Made by a program: the position numbers and the translations under genes. A DNA stretch of 64,000 bases from Promethearchaeota archaeon (GTDB taxonomy: Archaea; Asgardarchaeota; Lokiarchaeia; Sigyniarchaeales; SOKP01), in the NCBI GenBank assembly GCA_019058445.1, contig JAHPZA010000006.1, positions 496,001 through 560,000 of the forward strand, given 5' to 3'. Numbering within the stretch: position 1 is the stretch's first letter; each line of letters starts with the position of its first letter. Below, piece after piece: positions 42,809 through 52,737 of the stretch. The notes below the pieces were generated by a model, which saw only the letters and a program-made list of their open reading frames with translations, did no database searches and was not told the origin of the DNA.

Positions 42809-43339
42809 ATGGATAAAAATCTCAATTCTGAAAATTCCCTGAGCACTCCTCCAACCTATTCAGATCCTCAAGGACTCGAAGAAAGCGTATTTAACAAAAA
42901 TAAAAGTCGGGGAAATACGCTTTTTCAAACTATTGGAATTATGTTAGCTCTGTTTTTTCCCGTGTTTTTGAGTATTAAGCGAGAGCTCTCGTCGTCTCAA
43001 TATAACTTATTTATGCTCGCTCAGTGGTTTTTGTTTGCTAGTTTTTTCGCTTCAATGATTGGATTTCTATTTCTATACAATCCTCAATGGACAGTAAAAC
43101 ACATGAAAGCGTGGAAAAAACTATTCTTATTTACTCCCACTATTTTGTTAGCTATAGCTTTACTCTTAATCGCATATGTCTTTAGCGAATTAGAAGAGTC
43201 ATTGATATTGGTTCGATACATTTTTATTGGAACATTAGTTTTAATCGCTTTAATTTTTTCGAGATCAATTGTTTCTCTGATTCAGATTAAGATCGAAACT
43301 CTTAGATACAAGAAAAAATCTAAGAACAAATTAAACTAA
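42809..43339 (+). CDS. Four-helix membrane protein
   Basis: A 176-residue protein with a polar, serine/asparagine-rich N-terminus (1-35), four hydrophobic helices (about 40-58, 68-90, 105-128, 133-155) and a basic tail. GGAGG at 42794-42798 is present; it favours the TTG at 42806 (spacing 7) or the ATG at 42809 (spacing 10). No family is recognised. Confidence 0.55.
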   Translation: MDKNLNSENSLSTPPTYSDPQGLEESVFNKNKSRGNTLFQTIGIMLALFFPVFLSIKRELSSSQYNLFMLAQWFLFASFFASMIGFLFLYNPQWTVKHMKAWKKLFLFTPTILLAIALLLIAYVFSELEESLILVRYIFIGTLVLIALIFSRSIVSLIQIKIETLRYKKKSKNKLN

Positions 43340-43705
43340 AATCATATTTTTTTTCTTTATACTTTTTTACATCAAACATGTCTTACATAATGTAATCGAA
43401 CGAGACCAGAATCATAAGTCACTATGTTAACTAAAATTAAATTAATTTGAAATGATGTAGAGATTTTTATTTCTCTACTTTTTAACAATAGCAAAGAACG
43501 TAGTTATATTAAATTATCGCGTATAATTCTGCGAAGGAGAACACAAATCCAATTTAAAATATGAATAAATTTAAATATAAATTTAATTATCTTTTATCTA
43601 CTGAAATAAAACTCCATACCAGATAGGCTATGCGAAATTTAAGTATTATTTCATAACTTTATTTTTTTTAAATCCAATTAACGACTCAGGAAATAACAGG
43701 GTATA
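43340..43705. other. Intergenic region
   Basis: About 366 bp before the kinase gene. Apart from one hairpin with a T run, nothing is recognised. Confidence 0.5.
43457..43483 (+). terminator. Hairpin followed by T run
   Basis: GTAGAGA pairs perfectly with TCTCTAC around an eight-base loop, followed by TTTTT. It lies about 120 bp downstream of the membrane protein gene and could end its transcript. Confidence 0.45.
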
Positions 43706-45460
43706 ATGAACGAGCTGGAACTTTTAGAAGAGAATATCATAAAGTTAAAAATATTGAGACAAATATTAGAAGATTCCTCGCCTAGAGACACTTCTAAGGA
43801 ATATAATAATGAGATTATTAAAATTATAAATGAATCTATTGACTGCATAACTTTATCTTTAAAGAAAATAAAGAAAAACTATGAAGAAGAATATGAGATA
43901 AAATTTAACCTTATTAAAGATGATTTAGAGAAATATAAACAAGAATTAAAGGAAAAAATCAAAGTGAAATCAAAAAAGCTAAAGAAAACCGAACAAAACT
44001 ACCAATTCATAACTGAAAACGTTAATGATGTGATTTCTATCTTTGATAAGCATTTCAATCTCATATATATTAATAAGGCACAGCATAAGATATCAGGTTT
44101 TTCTAAAGATGAAATAATTGGAAAGAAATTAACGGAGTATATTCATCCTGCTGATATTACTCGGAGCTTCAAATTCTTTCAAAAAATTATAGAGAAGGGA
44201 GAAGGATTTGGGGAATTTAGATTAAGATGTAAGGATGGTTCTTATGTGTGGTTGGAAGTTAACGCTAAAATTGTTAACGATAACAATGGAGAAGTTAACG
44301 CGGTTTTGGTCTCTAGGGACATTACTGAACGAAAATTAATAGAAGAAAAATTAAAAGAATCTGAAAAAAAATTTAAAGCTCTTTATGAAAAAATATATTT
44401 AGGTATTCTTCTCGTCACTACAGACGGTACTATTATTGATTGTAATCAATCTTTTGAGAAAATATTAGGATTCACAAAAGAAGAGATCATCGGAAAGAAG
44501 TATAAAGATTTAGATATTCTCCCAAAAAAAATAATTCCAAAACTATTATTACGACTTGAAAAGGTCTCTAAAGGTGAGAAACTTCCCGTAATAGAGTTTA
44601 AAGTGAGAAAAAAAAATGGTGAGATGATTTGGGCACGGATTAAATCTACTTTTATTGATGTTGGTACTAATTCATATATACAAATTGTTGGAGAAGATAT
44701 TACTGAATTAAAGCAAGCAGAAATTCTCGTTAAAAGGGAGCTAGAAAAATTAAAAGAACTTGATCAAGTTAAAACTGAATTTATTACGAGAATTTCCCAT
44801 GAATTGAAGACTCCATTAGCTTCGATATGGGGGGCAACTGAATTTTTATTGGAATATTATAAAGAAAAGATGGAACAGTCAGTTGTCGAACTAATCGAAA
44901 TTATAAACAAAGGTGCAAATAGATTAAAACACCTCGTTGATGATCTAATTGATGTTTCAATGATAAATTCTAAACAATTAGAATTTCAAGTTCAGGAAGT
45001 GAATCTCACAAAAATTCTTGAATATTGTATTAATCATTTAAAATTTCTCGCTCAAAAGCGAAATATTCTTATTAGTTTTAATTTTCAAGAAGAGGTTTAT
45101 ATCCAAGTAGATAAAATAAGGATTGAGCAAGTATTCATAAACATTTTATCAAATGCTATAAAAAATACACCTCCAAAAGGTAAAATAACCATTATTTTAG
45201 AAAAAAATGATAATTATGCTGATATTTTCTTTAAAGATACAGGAGTTGGTTTACTTAAATCAGAGGAGGACAAATTATTTAAAAAGTTTGGAAAGATTGA
45301 AAGATATGGAAAAGAAATGGATGTGAATACTCAAGGTTCTGGACTCGGTCTATATCTTTCAAAAGGAATTGTTGAGTTACATGGAGGAACGATTTGGGTA
45401 GAGTCCGAGGGAAGGAATAAAGGTTCAACATTCATTATTAGATTACCATATTCTCCTTGA
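43706..45460 (+). CDS. Soluble PAS-PAS sensor histidine kinase
   Basis: A 584-residue kinase without membrane helices. An N-terminal coiled coil (1-100) leads to two PAS domains (about 105-215 and 220-345), the first with a W-L-E-V-N-A-K-I and D-I-T-E-R-K PAC end. HisKA follows with R-I-S-H-E-L-K-T-P near 365, then HATPase_c with N box N-I-L-S-N-A-I-K-N, D-T-G-V-G-L and G-S-G-L-G-L-Y. All catalytic boxes are intact. No response regulator gene is adjacent, so it may be an orphan cytoplasmic redox or ligand sensor. Confidence 0.9.
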   Translation: MNELELLEENIIKLKILRQILEDSSPRDTSKEYNNEIIKIINESIDCITLSLKKIKKNYEEEYEIKFNLIKDDLEKYKQELKEKIKVKSKKLKKTEQNYQFITENVNDVISIFDKHFNLIYINKAQHKISGFSKDEIIGKKLTEYIHPADITRSFKFFQKIIEKGEGFGEFRLRCKDGSYVWLEVNAKIVNDNNGEVNAVLVSRDITERKLIEEKLKESEKKFKALYEKIYLGILLVTTDGTIIDCNQSFEKILGFTKEEIIGKKYKDLDILPKKIIPKLLLRLEKVSKGEKLPVIEFKVRKKNGEMIWARIKSTFIDVGTNSYIQIVGEDITELKQAEILVKRELEKLKELDQVKTEFITRISHELKTPLASIWGATEFLLEYYKEKMEQSVVELIEIINKGANRLKHLVDDLIDVSMINSKQLEFQVQEVNLTKILEYCINHLKFLAQKRNILISFNFQEEVYIQVDKIRIEQVFINILSNAIKNTPPKGKITIILEKNDNYADIFFKDTGVGLLKSEEDKLFKKFGKIERYGKEMDVNTQGSGLGLYLSKGIVELHGGTIWVESEGRNKGSTFIIRLPYSP

Positions 45461-45627
45461 GAACTTTCGATTATACCAAAGAAAGAACAAAAACTTGTCA
45501 TGACGGCTTGTTTAAAGGAGTTACTCAGAGTAAGTATATTTGTGATACTCTTGGAGATTATTCTTTAATTCTTGCCATAATATTTATGACCAAGACCTTC
45601 ACGATTATTAGAATTAAACAACAATAA
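45457..45627 (+). CDS. Possible small ORF overlapping the kinase stop
   Basis: A TTG overlapping the kinase TGA opens 56 codons containing T-C-H-D-G-L-F-K-G and Y-I-C-D-T-L-G-D-Y-S-L-I-L. The composition is protein-like but no family is known. It may be a small gene, a remnant, or chance. Confidence 0.2.
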   Translation: MRTFDYTKERTKTCHDGLFKGVTQSKYICDTLGDYSLILAIIFMTKTFTIIRIKQQ

Positions 45628-45639
45628 TCTTTATTTATC

Positions 45640-46314
45640 TTATCTATTTTCAAGTGAATATTCTTTTAAGTTCAAATAATGAATGGATTTATCGGAAATC
45701 ACAGAATAGTCCAAAATTTTAATTCTTTTTTTAAAATTCGGGGAATTAAGGACTAAAGTGTGATATTCACCTTGTTCTCCACATATATCTAAGTTGTTTT
45801 CTTGATTTAATGAGATTAACTTCTTAATGGTTGTTCTATTCATTTTTTTTCCAATCCAGTTTTTTGTTAACCAAGGTTCTTTAACACATGAAAAAATAAT
45901 CTCAAATTTGTTTTTTAGCAGGGTTTTAAGTATTTCAAGACGGTTGGAATGCCATAAAGGTAAGAAAACTTCACAATTTATGGATTTACACTGTTCAGTA
46001 ATCCAGTTAGGATAATTGTTAACTTCAGAGATATCTCCGGTTATTACTATAGAAATCCCTGTTTTTTCTCTTAAATAAGTTAATTGGTTTCTATAACTGA
46101 TATCATAAGGTTCTTCAACATTCAAGATGTAATGTGGAAGTCCTAGAGCTTCCGCTTGCAAAGTTAAATATTTTAGGGGATGCGAGCGAAAATTAGCACT
46201 TTTAGGGGCAAAAGTACATAAATTTATTATTTCAATTCCCGATTGATTAGCTTTATATAGCGCTAACCCAGAATCCTTCCCACCTGTCCATAAAACAGTC
46301 CCTTTTTTTTGCAT
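45640..46314 (-). CDS. dph6: Dph6-type diphthine-ammonia ligase family protein
   Basis: A 224-residue PP-loop ATPase: W-T-G-G-K-D-S-G-L-A-L at 9-19 binds ATP, followed by V-I-T-G-D-I, F-L-P-L-W near 117 and the family signature C-G-E-Q-G-E-Y-H-T-L-V near 178. Dph6 completes diphthamide on elongation factor 2 by amidation with ammonia. Length and motifs match archaeal members. It is isolated from other diphthamide genes here. Confidence 0.85.
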   Translation of the reverse strand: MQKKGTVLWTGGKDSGLALYKANQSGIEIINLCTFAPKSANFRSHPLKYLTLQAEALGLPHYILNVEEPYDISYRNQLTYLREKTGISIVITGDISEVNNYPNWITEQCKSINCEVFLPLWHSNRLEILKTLLKNKFEIIFSCVKEPWLTKNWIGKKMNRTTIKKLISLNQENNLDICGEQGEYHTLVLNSPNFKKRIKILDYSVISDKSIHYLNLKEYSLENR

Positions 46315-46672
46315 AATTCGATACTATTTTTAGTCTCTAATAATGTTTTAAATAAAGATATTAATGTATATTGTTTTATATCATCATCAATTTATACTAT
46401 ATTTATACCATCAGTAAATTTTCTAATTTTTATATTTATAATCTATCTTTTTTGACTTTTTTTCTTGGTTATTTATACTCAGAGTAGTGACTTTTTTAAA
46501 TACCATTAGAAGTTCCGTTAGTGTCGAATTGAGATTCACAAAATTTTGCTATTAAACACCATATTTAATTTATTAGAAAATAAAAAAGATTTAGGTTAAT
46601 TAACTTTTACAGAAATAGGTGAAATCTTTAGTAATTATTGAAAATAACTATTTTTTTAAAGAACATGATCAG
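46315..46672. other. AT-rich intergenic region
   Basis: About 358 bp between two minus-strand genes. I see no gene, RNA or clear repeat in it. Confidence 0.5.
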
Positions 46673-47464
46673 TCAAATAAATGCAATTAGAAATGTCATT
46701 GAACTTACAACTAAAACAAGAATAAGAAGAATTCTAATTGATGATCCCTTAGTTTCTTTTTCTCGAACAGCTAAATAAAAACAATATATCCCAATAATCA
46801 ATATTATTGTCGTTCTTATCGCCATTTTTTCAGGCGTCCAGAGACCGAGTGGTGGAATATAATTATCGAAATCGGGTATTTCTGGTCTTACTAAGAAATT
46901 AATCCAATCACAGATAAAACTTAACACAATAGCCAATCCTGTTAAATAAAATAATATGATTCTTTTTCTCTCTTTATCAAAAAATATTTTGAATTGCTCT
47001 TTTGTATCATTGAAATCTGCATCATAATAATTCATAACAAAATAGGTTCCAATTATAATTGTTCTTAAAGGAATGGCAAATACCCACAAAGTTACGAGAT
47101 AGGTAACAGTAAGTGGATGTGTTAATGGATATAATCCATAGTTATACCATAAAATCCAAGGATATCCAATCCAATTCCAAAATCCAGTAGATAAGCTGTC
47201 AATTATGCCATCGAGAAATATAAAAAAAACAAGAATGATAAATGCTCTAGAAGGTGTAGTAGCATGTCTTGGAATAAAAATTGAACAAAGTAACCACACA
47301 ATCATCATGATTGAAAATAAGTCCCAACCATAAAGGTCAGTTTTAGCGATTACATTAACTATTATCATAATAATTGTAAAAAAACTCATTAAAACGATAT
47401 AGAGCGATTCCCAATTTGCATCGATAAATTCAATGATCACACTTTTTATGGAGAAATCTGACAT
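46673..47464 (-). CDS. Membrane protein of unknown function
   Basis: A 263-residue protein with about seven hydrophobic segments (near 17-37, 46-63, 75-95, 112-138, 170-188, 212-230 and 242-262) and short charged loops. No family is recognised. It is divergent from the TPR-SIR2-TPR gene across 366 bp. Confidence 0.6.
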   Translation of the reverse strand: MSDFSIKSVIIEFIDANWESLYIVLMSFFTIIMIIVNVIAKTDLYGWDLFSIMMIVWLLCSIFIPRHATTPSRAFIILVFFIFLDGIIDSLSTGFWNWIGYPWILWYNYGLYPLTHPLTVTYLVTLWVFAIPLRTIIIGTYFVMNYYDADFNDTKEQFKIFFDKERKRIILFYLTGLAIVLSFICDWINFLVRPEIPDFDNYIPPLGLWTPEKMAIRTTIILIIGIYCFYLAVREKETKGSSIRILLILVLVVSSMTFLIAFI

Positions 47465-47830
47465 AAATCTTGATGTTTTTTTATTAATTACAAATAATCA
47501 CTTATTTGATAAGAATGTTAATTTTATAGTTTCAAATAGTTAAATTTAGAGTAAGACGAGATCTAATTCATTTAATCATATATCGCTGGAACTATTACTT
47601 AATGCAGAATAAATGAATAGATTATTCAAGAAAAAATCAAGAAAGGTTGATATTATTTATATTTAAAAATTGTGAATGGTGAGATTTGACAATATTCAGT
47701 TTACCTCTAAGTTGATGACTCTTAAAGTTTAAAAAAGTTTGGTATAAATCCTTAATTAGGGCGTTAAAGCTCCAGATTTTTCACGCAATAATTTAGAAAA
47801 GTTAATAAAATATATCAAATAGAAATTGAT
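47465..47830. other. Intergenic region between divergent genes
   Basis: About 366 bp holding the promoters of the membrane protein and TPR-SIR2 genes. No open frame or structured repeat stands out. Confidence 0.5.
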
Positions 47831-50800
47831 ATGACTAATCCTAAAAAAGCCCTTAAATGGAAAAATCAAGGTATTGCATTTTATGATGATAAAAAATACG
47901 ATAAAGCCATTGAAGCATTTAAAAAGTCATTGAGTTTTGATGAAAATGATGCCAGTACGTGGAATAATATAAGTACAGTTTATACAGAATTAAAGGAATA
48001 TGATAATGCTCTTGAGGCTTTAAAGAATGCAATAAATATTAATCCAAATTATTCAATTGCTTGGAGAAATATCTGTAATATATATATTATTTTAGAAGAT
48101 TATGAGAATTTGATTTATTCTTGTAATAAATATTTAGAAATCAACCCCAATGATGTTGAGATTTGGAATACGCTTGGGAGGGCATTTTATTTTAACTATT
48201 ATTACGAAAAAGCAATAGATGCATATAAAAAAGCATTAGAACTCGCACCTATGGATGCTACATTATGGCAAAATCTTGCTTTAGCCTGTGGACACAAAGG
48301 TTCGATTGAGGATGCCATAATTGCTTATAAAAAATCACTTGAAATTAACCCAAACGAAGCTGAAAATTGGTATAATCTTGGAGTAGCATACGGAATGATA
48401 AACAACCTTGAGGATCAAGTACAGGCATATGCGAAAGCGCTGGAAATCTATCCGGATAATGCCAGTGCATGGTATAATTTAGGTAATACATATGGACGGA
48501 TGGGTAAACATGATGAGGCAATAAATGCCTTAGAAAAAGCTATAAAGTTGAACCCTAATCATAATTATGCTTGGGTCAGCTTAGCTATAGCCTATGAAGG
48601 AAAAAAAGAATATGATAAAGCAATTGAAGCTTATATAAAATCATTAGAACTTAGTCCAGACGAATATCGTGCGTGGAATGCTCTTGGTAAGCTCTACGAT
48701 GAAATTGAAGAATATGATAAAGCAATTGAAGCGTATCAGAAGGCAAAAGATTTAAATGTGAATGATATTGATATTCTGAATAGCTTAGGTGTAAGTTATT
48801 ATCAGAAAGATGATAATGATAATGCGATAAAGACATTTTTAAATATTTTAACCTTAGATGGTGAATATGATAGTGCATGGTATAATTTGGGATTGATCTA
48901 TGAAGATTTAGAGGAATATGATAAAGCCCTTCAAGCTTATAAGAAAGCTTCTGAAATAGCACCAGATGATATTGATCATTGGAATAAGATTATTGAGATT
49001 ATAATCAAAAAAAATCTTCCAAGTGAAGTAATAGAAAAACTAAAACAAGAGATTGACGCTCAGAACGTTTCAGCAGCAATTGAATCATTAAGTTTATTGT
49101 TCGAACAGGGATATTTGAAAGAAGCACCAATTATCTTAAAAGATTCAGATTATTTTAAAACGAATCCTCAAGAGTATCTCAGATCTTTATTTCTAGATAA
49201 AGAAAAATATACCTTTTTAGTTGGTGCGGGGATCTCAATGAATCCCCCTACTAATCTGTCTTCAGCAATGGGATTTGTGGAAGGATTAATTAAAGTCTGT
49301 ACTCCTGAAAATGAAGCTAAAAACCTCCTTTCTTCAGAACTATTTAAATATGAGATGCTTATTGGCTTTGTAAAAGATATCATGGATAGAGAACTTACTT
49401 TAATGGATTATTTTGATTTAGCTACTGAACCCAATCTTATACATATGTTTTTAGCTCATGCTATTTTACAAGGTCATAACGTTCTTACTACTAATTTTGA
49501 TTATTGTATTGAAATAGCTCTTAAACGAATATTACCTAAGGAAAAACATTCAAATATTATTCCTATAATCTCTAAGAAACAATATTTAGATCATAGTAAT
49601 CCAAGAGAATTAATTGAAGCAGGAAAATATCCTATCTTGAAATTACATGGGTCTAAGAAAAATTTAATTTCTGGAGAGAATACATTTGATTCTCTTGTTA
49701 CTACAATTGCAGATCTGGGGATGGCTAGGGACAAAGGAGAGACTTTTGCAATTGAACCGTTCAAGAGCCCCGCAATAAATGCCACCATTAGAGAACAAAC
49801 ACTCGTGGTTCTTGGTTATTCCGGCAGTGATGATTTTGATATCATTCCTTTATTACAAGAAGTAACTAACCTAAAGAAATTGATATGGATTGATCACACT
49901 AATGAAGATGATATTAAAATTGAAATAATCACTAAAGATAGTCAGATGGGAAAAAAATTGTCGAAAGTAGAGACATTCCTTTCAGATATGAGTACCTATG
50001 TACCCTATGAAATAGTTAAAATTACTAGCCCAACTATATCCTTAACAGAAAATTATCTTTTTCCTCAGATTGTTCCAAATGTTTCATTGGAGGATAATAG
50101 AAAATTGTTGACTAAAAAAGCGCTCTCTTATCCAAGATTTGAAAAGTGGGTTGCTGATTTACCCGTTTTCAAAAAAATAAGTGAACTTGATAAACTATAC
50201 TTCGCATGTTATTTGTATTCGATGAAGAAAGATTTAAAATCAATGTTAAGATCCTCTGAAAAGGGCCTTCAAATAATAGAAAAAAAAGGAAAGAAAAAGA
50301 ATGACAAATTAAAATCAGTTTTTCTCACTTTTCTTGGACACGCCTATAAAGATCAAGGAAATCTTGATTTAGCATTTGAGAAATTTAAGGAAAGCCTCGA
50401 GATTGCTAAAAAGATTGGTGATATATACACAATACAAATACTTCTGAATCATATTGGTCAGGTTTTATTTGAAAAAGAGAAATATGATGAGGCTCTCACT
50501 TATTATGAGGATGCGAAAGATATATCCGATCAATTCAATGATCTTGAAGGAAAATTATGGGTTTTAACAAATTTCGGAATGATATATAATGCAAAGGGAG
50601 AATATGATAAATCACTGGAATCTTTCGAAGAAGCACTTGAGATTAGCGAACAAATTGGAGACCTTGACAAAAAAGGGACTATCTTAAACAATATTGCCTT
50701 TTTATATGAAATTAAAGGTCAATATGAAATTGCTATAGAAAAATTTGAATTAGCACTAAAGATTGATGAGAAACTTAACAATTTTCTAGGAATTTCAAAC

Positions 50801-51088
50801 ACTTTACATAACCTTGGAGGGGCTTATTATAAGGTTGGTAATCCTGAAAAAGCAATGGAAAAAATTAAAGCATCTCTTGAGATTCGAGAACAAATAGGAT
50901 ATCAAGAAGGTATAGCAACTTCATGCCAGTGGATTGGAGAATTGTTAGCTCAAAAAGATATTGAAGAAGCTATAAAATATGGGGAGAGAGCGGTAAAGAT
51001 ATATCAACAATTGGGCCTCAAGGAAGAGGAATCATCCTTGCGAAATTATATGAAGGACTGGGGAACTCAATCTAAATTATCACAGTGA
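47831..51088 (+). CDS. TPR-SIR2-TPR protein, candidate defence NADase
   Basis: A 1085-residue protein. Residues about 5-400 are roughly eleven 34-residue TPRs. A SIR2-like domain spans about 455-720, with G-A-G-I-S at 465-469 for NAD binding, the T-T-N-F-D element (N555) and K-L-H-G-S (H606), the Asn and His needed for NAD hydrolysis. A second array of longer TPR-like repeats (about 36-40 residues) fills 770-1075. SIR2_2-type domains joined to repeat or STAND-like regions are used in antiviral systems that deplete NAD. No signal peptide. No obvious partner gene is adjacent; the HerA-like ATPase, a known partner type, is 20 kb away. Function is inferred. Confidence 0.82.
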   Translation: MTNPKKALKWKNQGIAFYDDKKYDKAIEAFKKSLSFDENDASTWNNISTVYTELKEYDNALEALKNAININPNYSIAWRNICNIYIILEDYENLIYSCNKYLEINPNDVEIWNTLGRAFYFNYYYEKAIDAYKKALELAPMDATLWQNLALACGHKGSIEDAIIAYKKSLEINPNEAENWYNLGVAYGMINNLEDQVQAYAKALEIYPDNASAWYNLGNTYGRMGKHDEAINALEKAIKLNPNHNYAWVSLAIAYEGKKEYDKAIEAYIKSLELSPDEYRAWNALGKLYDEIEEYDKAIEAYQKAKDLNVNDIDILNSLGVSYYQKDDNDNAIKTFLNILTLDGEYDSAWYNLGLIYEDLEEYDKALQAYKKASEIAPDDIDHWNKIIEIIIKKNLPSEVIEKLKQEIDAQNVSAAIESLSLLFEQGYLKEAPIILKDSDYFKTNPQEYLRSLFLDKEKYTFLVGAGISMNPPTNLSSAMGFVEGLIKVCTPENEAKNLLSSELFKYEMLIGFVKDIMDRELTLMDYFDLATEPNLIHMFLAHAILQGHNVLTTNFDYCIEIALKRILPKEKHSNIIPIISKKQYLDHSNPRELIEAGKYPILKLHGSKKNLISGENTFDSLVTTIADLGMARDKGETFAIEPFKSPAINATIREQTLVVLGYSGSDDFDIIPLLQEVTNLKKLIWIDHTNEDDIKIEIITKDSQMGKKLSKVETFLSDMSTYVPYEIVKITSPTISLTENYLFPQIVPNVSLEDNRKLLTKKALSYPRFEKWVADLPVFKKISELDKLYFACYLYSMKKDLKSMLRSSEKGLQIIEKKGKKKNDKLKSVFLTFLGHAYKDQGNLDLAFEKFKESLEIAKKIGDIYTIQILLNHIGQVLFEKEKYDEALTYYEDAKDISDQFNDLEGKLWVLTNFGMIYNAKGEYDKSLESFEEALEISEQIGDLDKKGTILNNIAFLYEIKGQYEIAIEKFELALKIDEKLNNFLGISNTLHNLGGAYYKVGNPEKAMEKIKASLEIREQIGYQEGIATSCQWIGELLAQKDIEEAIKYGERAVKIYQQLGLKEEESSLRNYMKDWGTQSKLSQ

Positions 51089-51462
51089 ATTTTTGGTAAC
51101 TTATTTTCTTGGCACCAAATAACTCCTTTTTTAGTGAAGTTTATGAAAGTATCTTGAATTAAAATTGCTCCAATCTTTGTTTCAAATCTGATTTTTCATT
51201 TTTTGCATAATTACTTAATTTTTCTTGAATCTTGGAAATTTTATTAATTTATTCTAATTCTAATTTAATTTCTTTCAATCTCCCGTTGGATTCAGACTTG
51301 ATTTTTCCACCACTAAAAATCTCATATTTTTGAAAAAATATTGTATTTTAAGAATTGCAATGGTAATAGAATTTATACAATATTTCTATTTATTAGTCAC
51401 ACCTAAATACTTAAAAATGATCTTAAATTATGAATATTAAAACTATAATTTAATGAATATAT
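51089..51462. other. Intergenic region with a cupin gene remnant
   Basis: About 374 bp. It contains one copy of a 57-bp direct repeat that corresponds to the 3' end of the cupin gene further right. The rest has no recognised content. Confidence 0.6.
51262..51318 (-). repeat. 57-bp direct repeat copy 1 (cupin 3' remnant)
   Basis: Matches 52197-52253 at 55 of 57 positions. On the minus strand it still encodes V-V-E-K-S-S-L-N-P-T-G-D and a stop, the counterpart of the cupin C-terminus. It is probably the remains of a duplicated or recombined segment. Confidence 0.8.
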
Positions 51463-52203
51463 ATGACAATTAAAGAGAAAAATATCCATTATTTAAAGAA
51501 AAAACCAGAACTGATGGAAATTTTCAACAATTATTTGAAAATCTTTAAAGAAATCATAATTAAGGAATATGACCTTTCCATAGTAGAAGAACTTTTCATA
51601 AAAATGCGAAGTGAACATGAAATGTTTATTCATCAATTGCCATTTATCGGAAGAAGTAATGGTAACTTAAGTTTACTCTTTTTCGGGGTTTCCATGTTGG
51701 CAATTATGAATGTACTCAAAAAAGAAGGAATGGAAATTTATAAGATTGGCAAATCAATTTATGATTTCTACGAGTTACTGACCAATCCCGAAAATTCTTC
51801 CATGCTATCAAAAATACCAATTCTTAAAATGCAATTGTCAAAAGAATTAACTTTTAATAAAAAGGCTCAAGATGCTATAAAGATTTATGAAACGAAATCA
51901 CAATTACGACGATATAAAGGTGATTGGGTGGTTAAATATGTTGAAGGCACTAATAAAACGTTTGCTTGGGGTTATGATGTTTTTGAATGTGGGATTTGCA
52001 AATTTTTTAAACAGCAGAATGCAGAAGATTTGACTCCCTTTGTATGCTTGATCGACTATGCTTCAATCCGGTCTGCAGGATTCGGTTTCAATCGTACTCA
52101 AACATTATCGAACGGAGCTTCTTTATGTGATTTCCGTTATATTAAAGATGGGATTACTCCTCGAGGATGGCCCCCAGAAAATTTGCCGGAATTTTCAATT
52201 TAA
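51463..52203 (+). CDS. L-2-amino-thiazoline-4-carboxylic acid hydrolase-family protein
   Basis: A 246-residue protein. The C-terminal half carries the family pattern G-Y-D-V-F-E-C-G-I-C-K-F near 175 and T-P-F-V-C-L-I-D-Y near 194, ending with C-D-F-R-Y-I-K. Characterised relatives open a thiazoline ring to give a cysteine derivative; most members have unproven substrates. It ends seven bases from the convergent cupin gene. A direct repeat of the cupin end lies on its other side, as if the segment had been duplicated or inserted. Confidence 0.75.
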   Translation: MTIKEKNIHYLKKKPELMEIFNNYLKIFKEIIIKEYDLSIVEELFIKMRSEHEMFIHQLPFIGRSNGNLSLLFFGVSMLAIMNVLKKEGMEIYKIGKSIYDFYELLTNPENSSMLSKIPILKMQLSKELTFNKKAQDAIKIYETKSQLRRYKGDWVVKYVEGTNKTFAWGYDVFECGICKFFKQQNAEDLTPFVCLIDYASIRSAGFGFNRTQTLSNGASLCDFRYIKDGITPRGWPPENLPEFSI

Positions 52204-52253
52204 TTTCTTTCAATCTCCCGTTGGAATCAGACTTGTTTTTTCCACCACTAAAA
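52197..52253 (-). repeat. 57-bp direct repeat copy 2 (cupin 3' end)
   Basis: Covers the last codons of the cupin gene and the junction with the hydrolase stop. Two mismatches distinguish it from the copy at 51262-51318. Confidence 0.8.
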
Positions 52254-52581
52254 CTGATGTCCGAGAAGGTGCTCTTGTCCTATGCATTACCCCTCTTGGT
52301 ATCGTAAAACCTTGTTTTGGCATTAGTTCAATCAATTTATCTTCCAAATCAATTAATAATAATCCATCGATAACAAAAAAAAATTCATCTTCTTTCTCAT
52401 GTTTATGCCAATGAAATTCTCCTTCAATAACTGCCAATCTGATAACCGATTCATTAACATTACAAAGGGATATGTTTTGCCATTTTTTAGTAGTATCTTC
52501 TATCAATTTCGAGATATCAATAATTTCTAGAGGTTGATATTTTATTTCAAGATCAATTGAATATTTTTTATTGTTATTCAT
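52210..52581 (-). CDS. Cupin-domain protein
   Basis: A 123-residue single-domain cupin. Motif 1 is F-H-W-H-K-H-E-K-E-D-E-F-F-F-V-I-D-G near 57-74 (metal-binding H-x-H and E) and motif 2 is F-T-I-P-R-G-V-M-H-R near 92. It probably binds a divalent metal; the substrate is unknown. It is convergent with the hydrolase gene. Confidence 0.85.
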   Translation of the reverse strand: MNNNKKYSIDLEIKYQPLEIIDISKLIEDTTKKWQNISLCNVNESVIRLAVIEGEFHWHKHEKEDEFFFVIDGLLLIDLEDKLIELMPKQGFTIPRGVMHRTRAPSRTSVLVVEKTSLIPTGD

Positions 52582-52737
52582 TATTCATTCTCTTAAGTCA
52601 TTAGGATATTAAAATGCAAAATAACCTATATATAAATTAACCTCGAATTATTTAATATCTAATGAATTCTAATATTTCCAATTGAAGTTAATATATCTAA
52701 TAATTCATATATAGTATAAAAAGAAGGAAAAAATTCA

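Noticed and set aside
48651..48962. A minus-strand 103-codon frame inside the TPR-SIR2 gene
   Set aside because: Its tyrosine/histidine/leucine-rich pattern is the antisense of the TPR codons.
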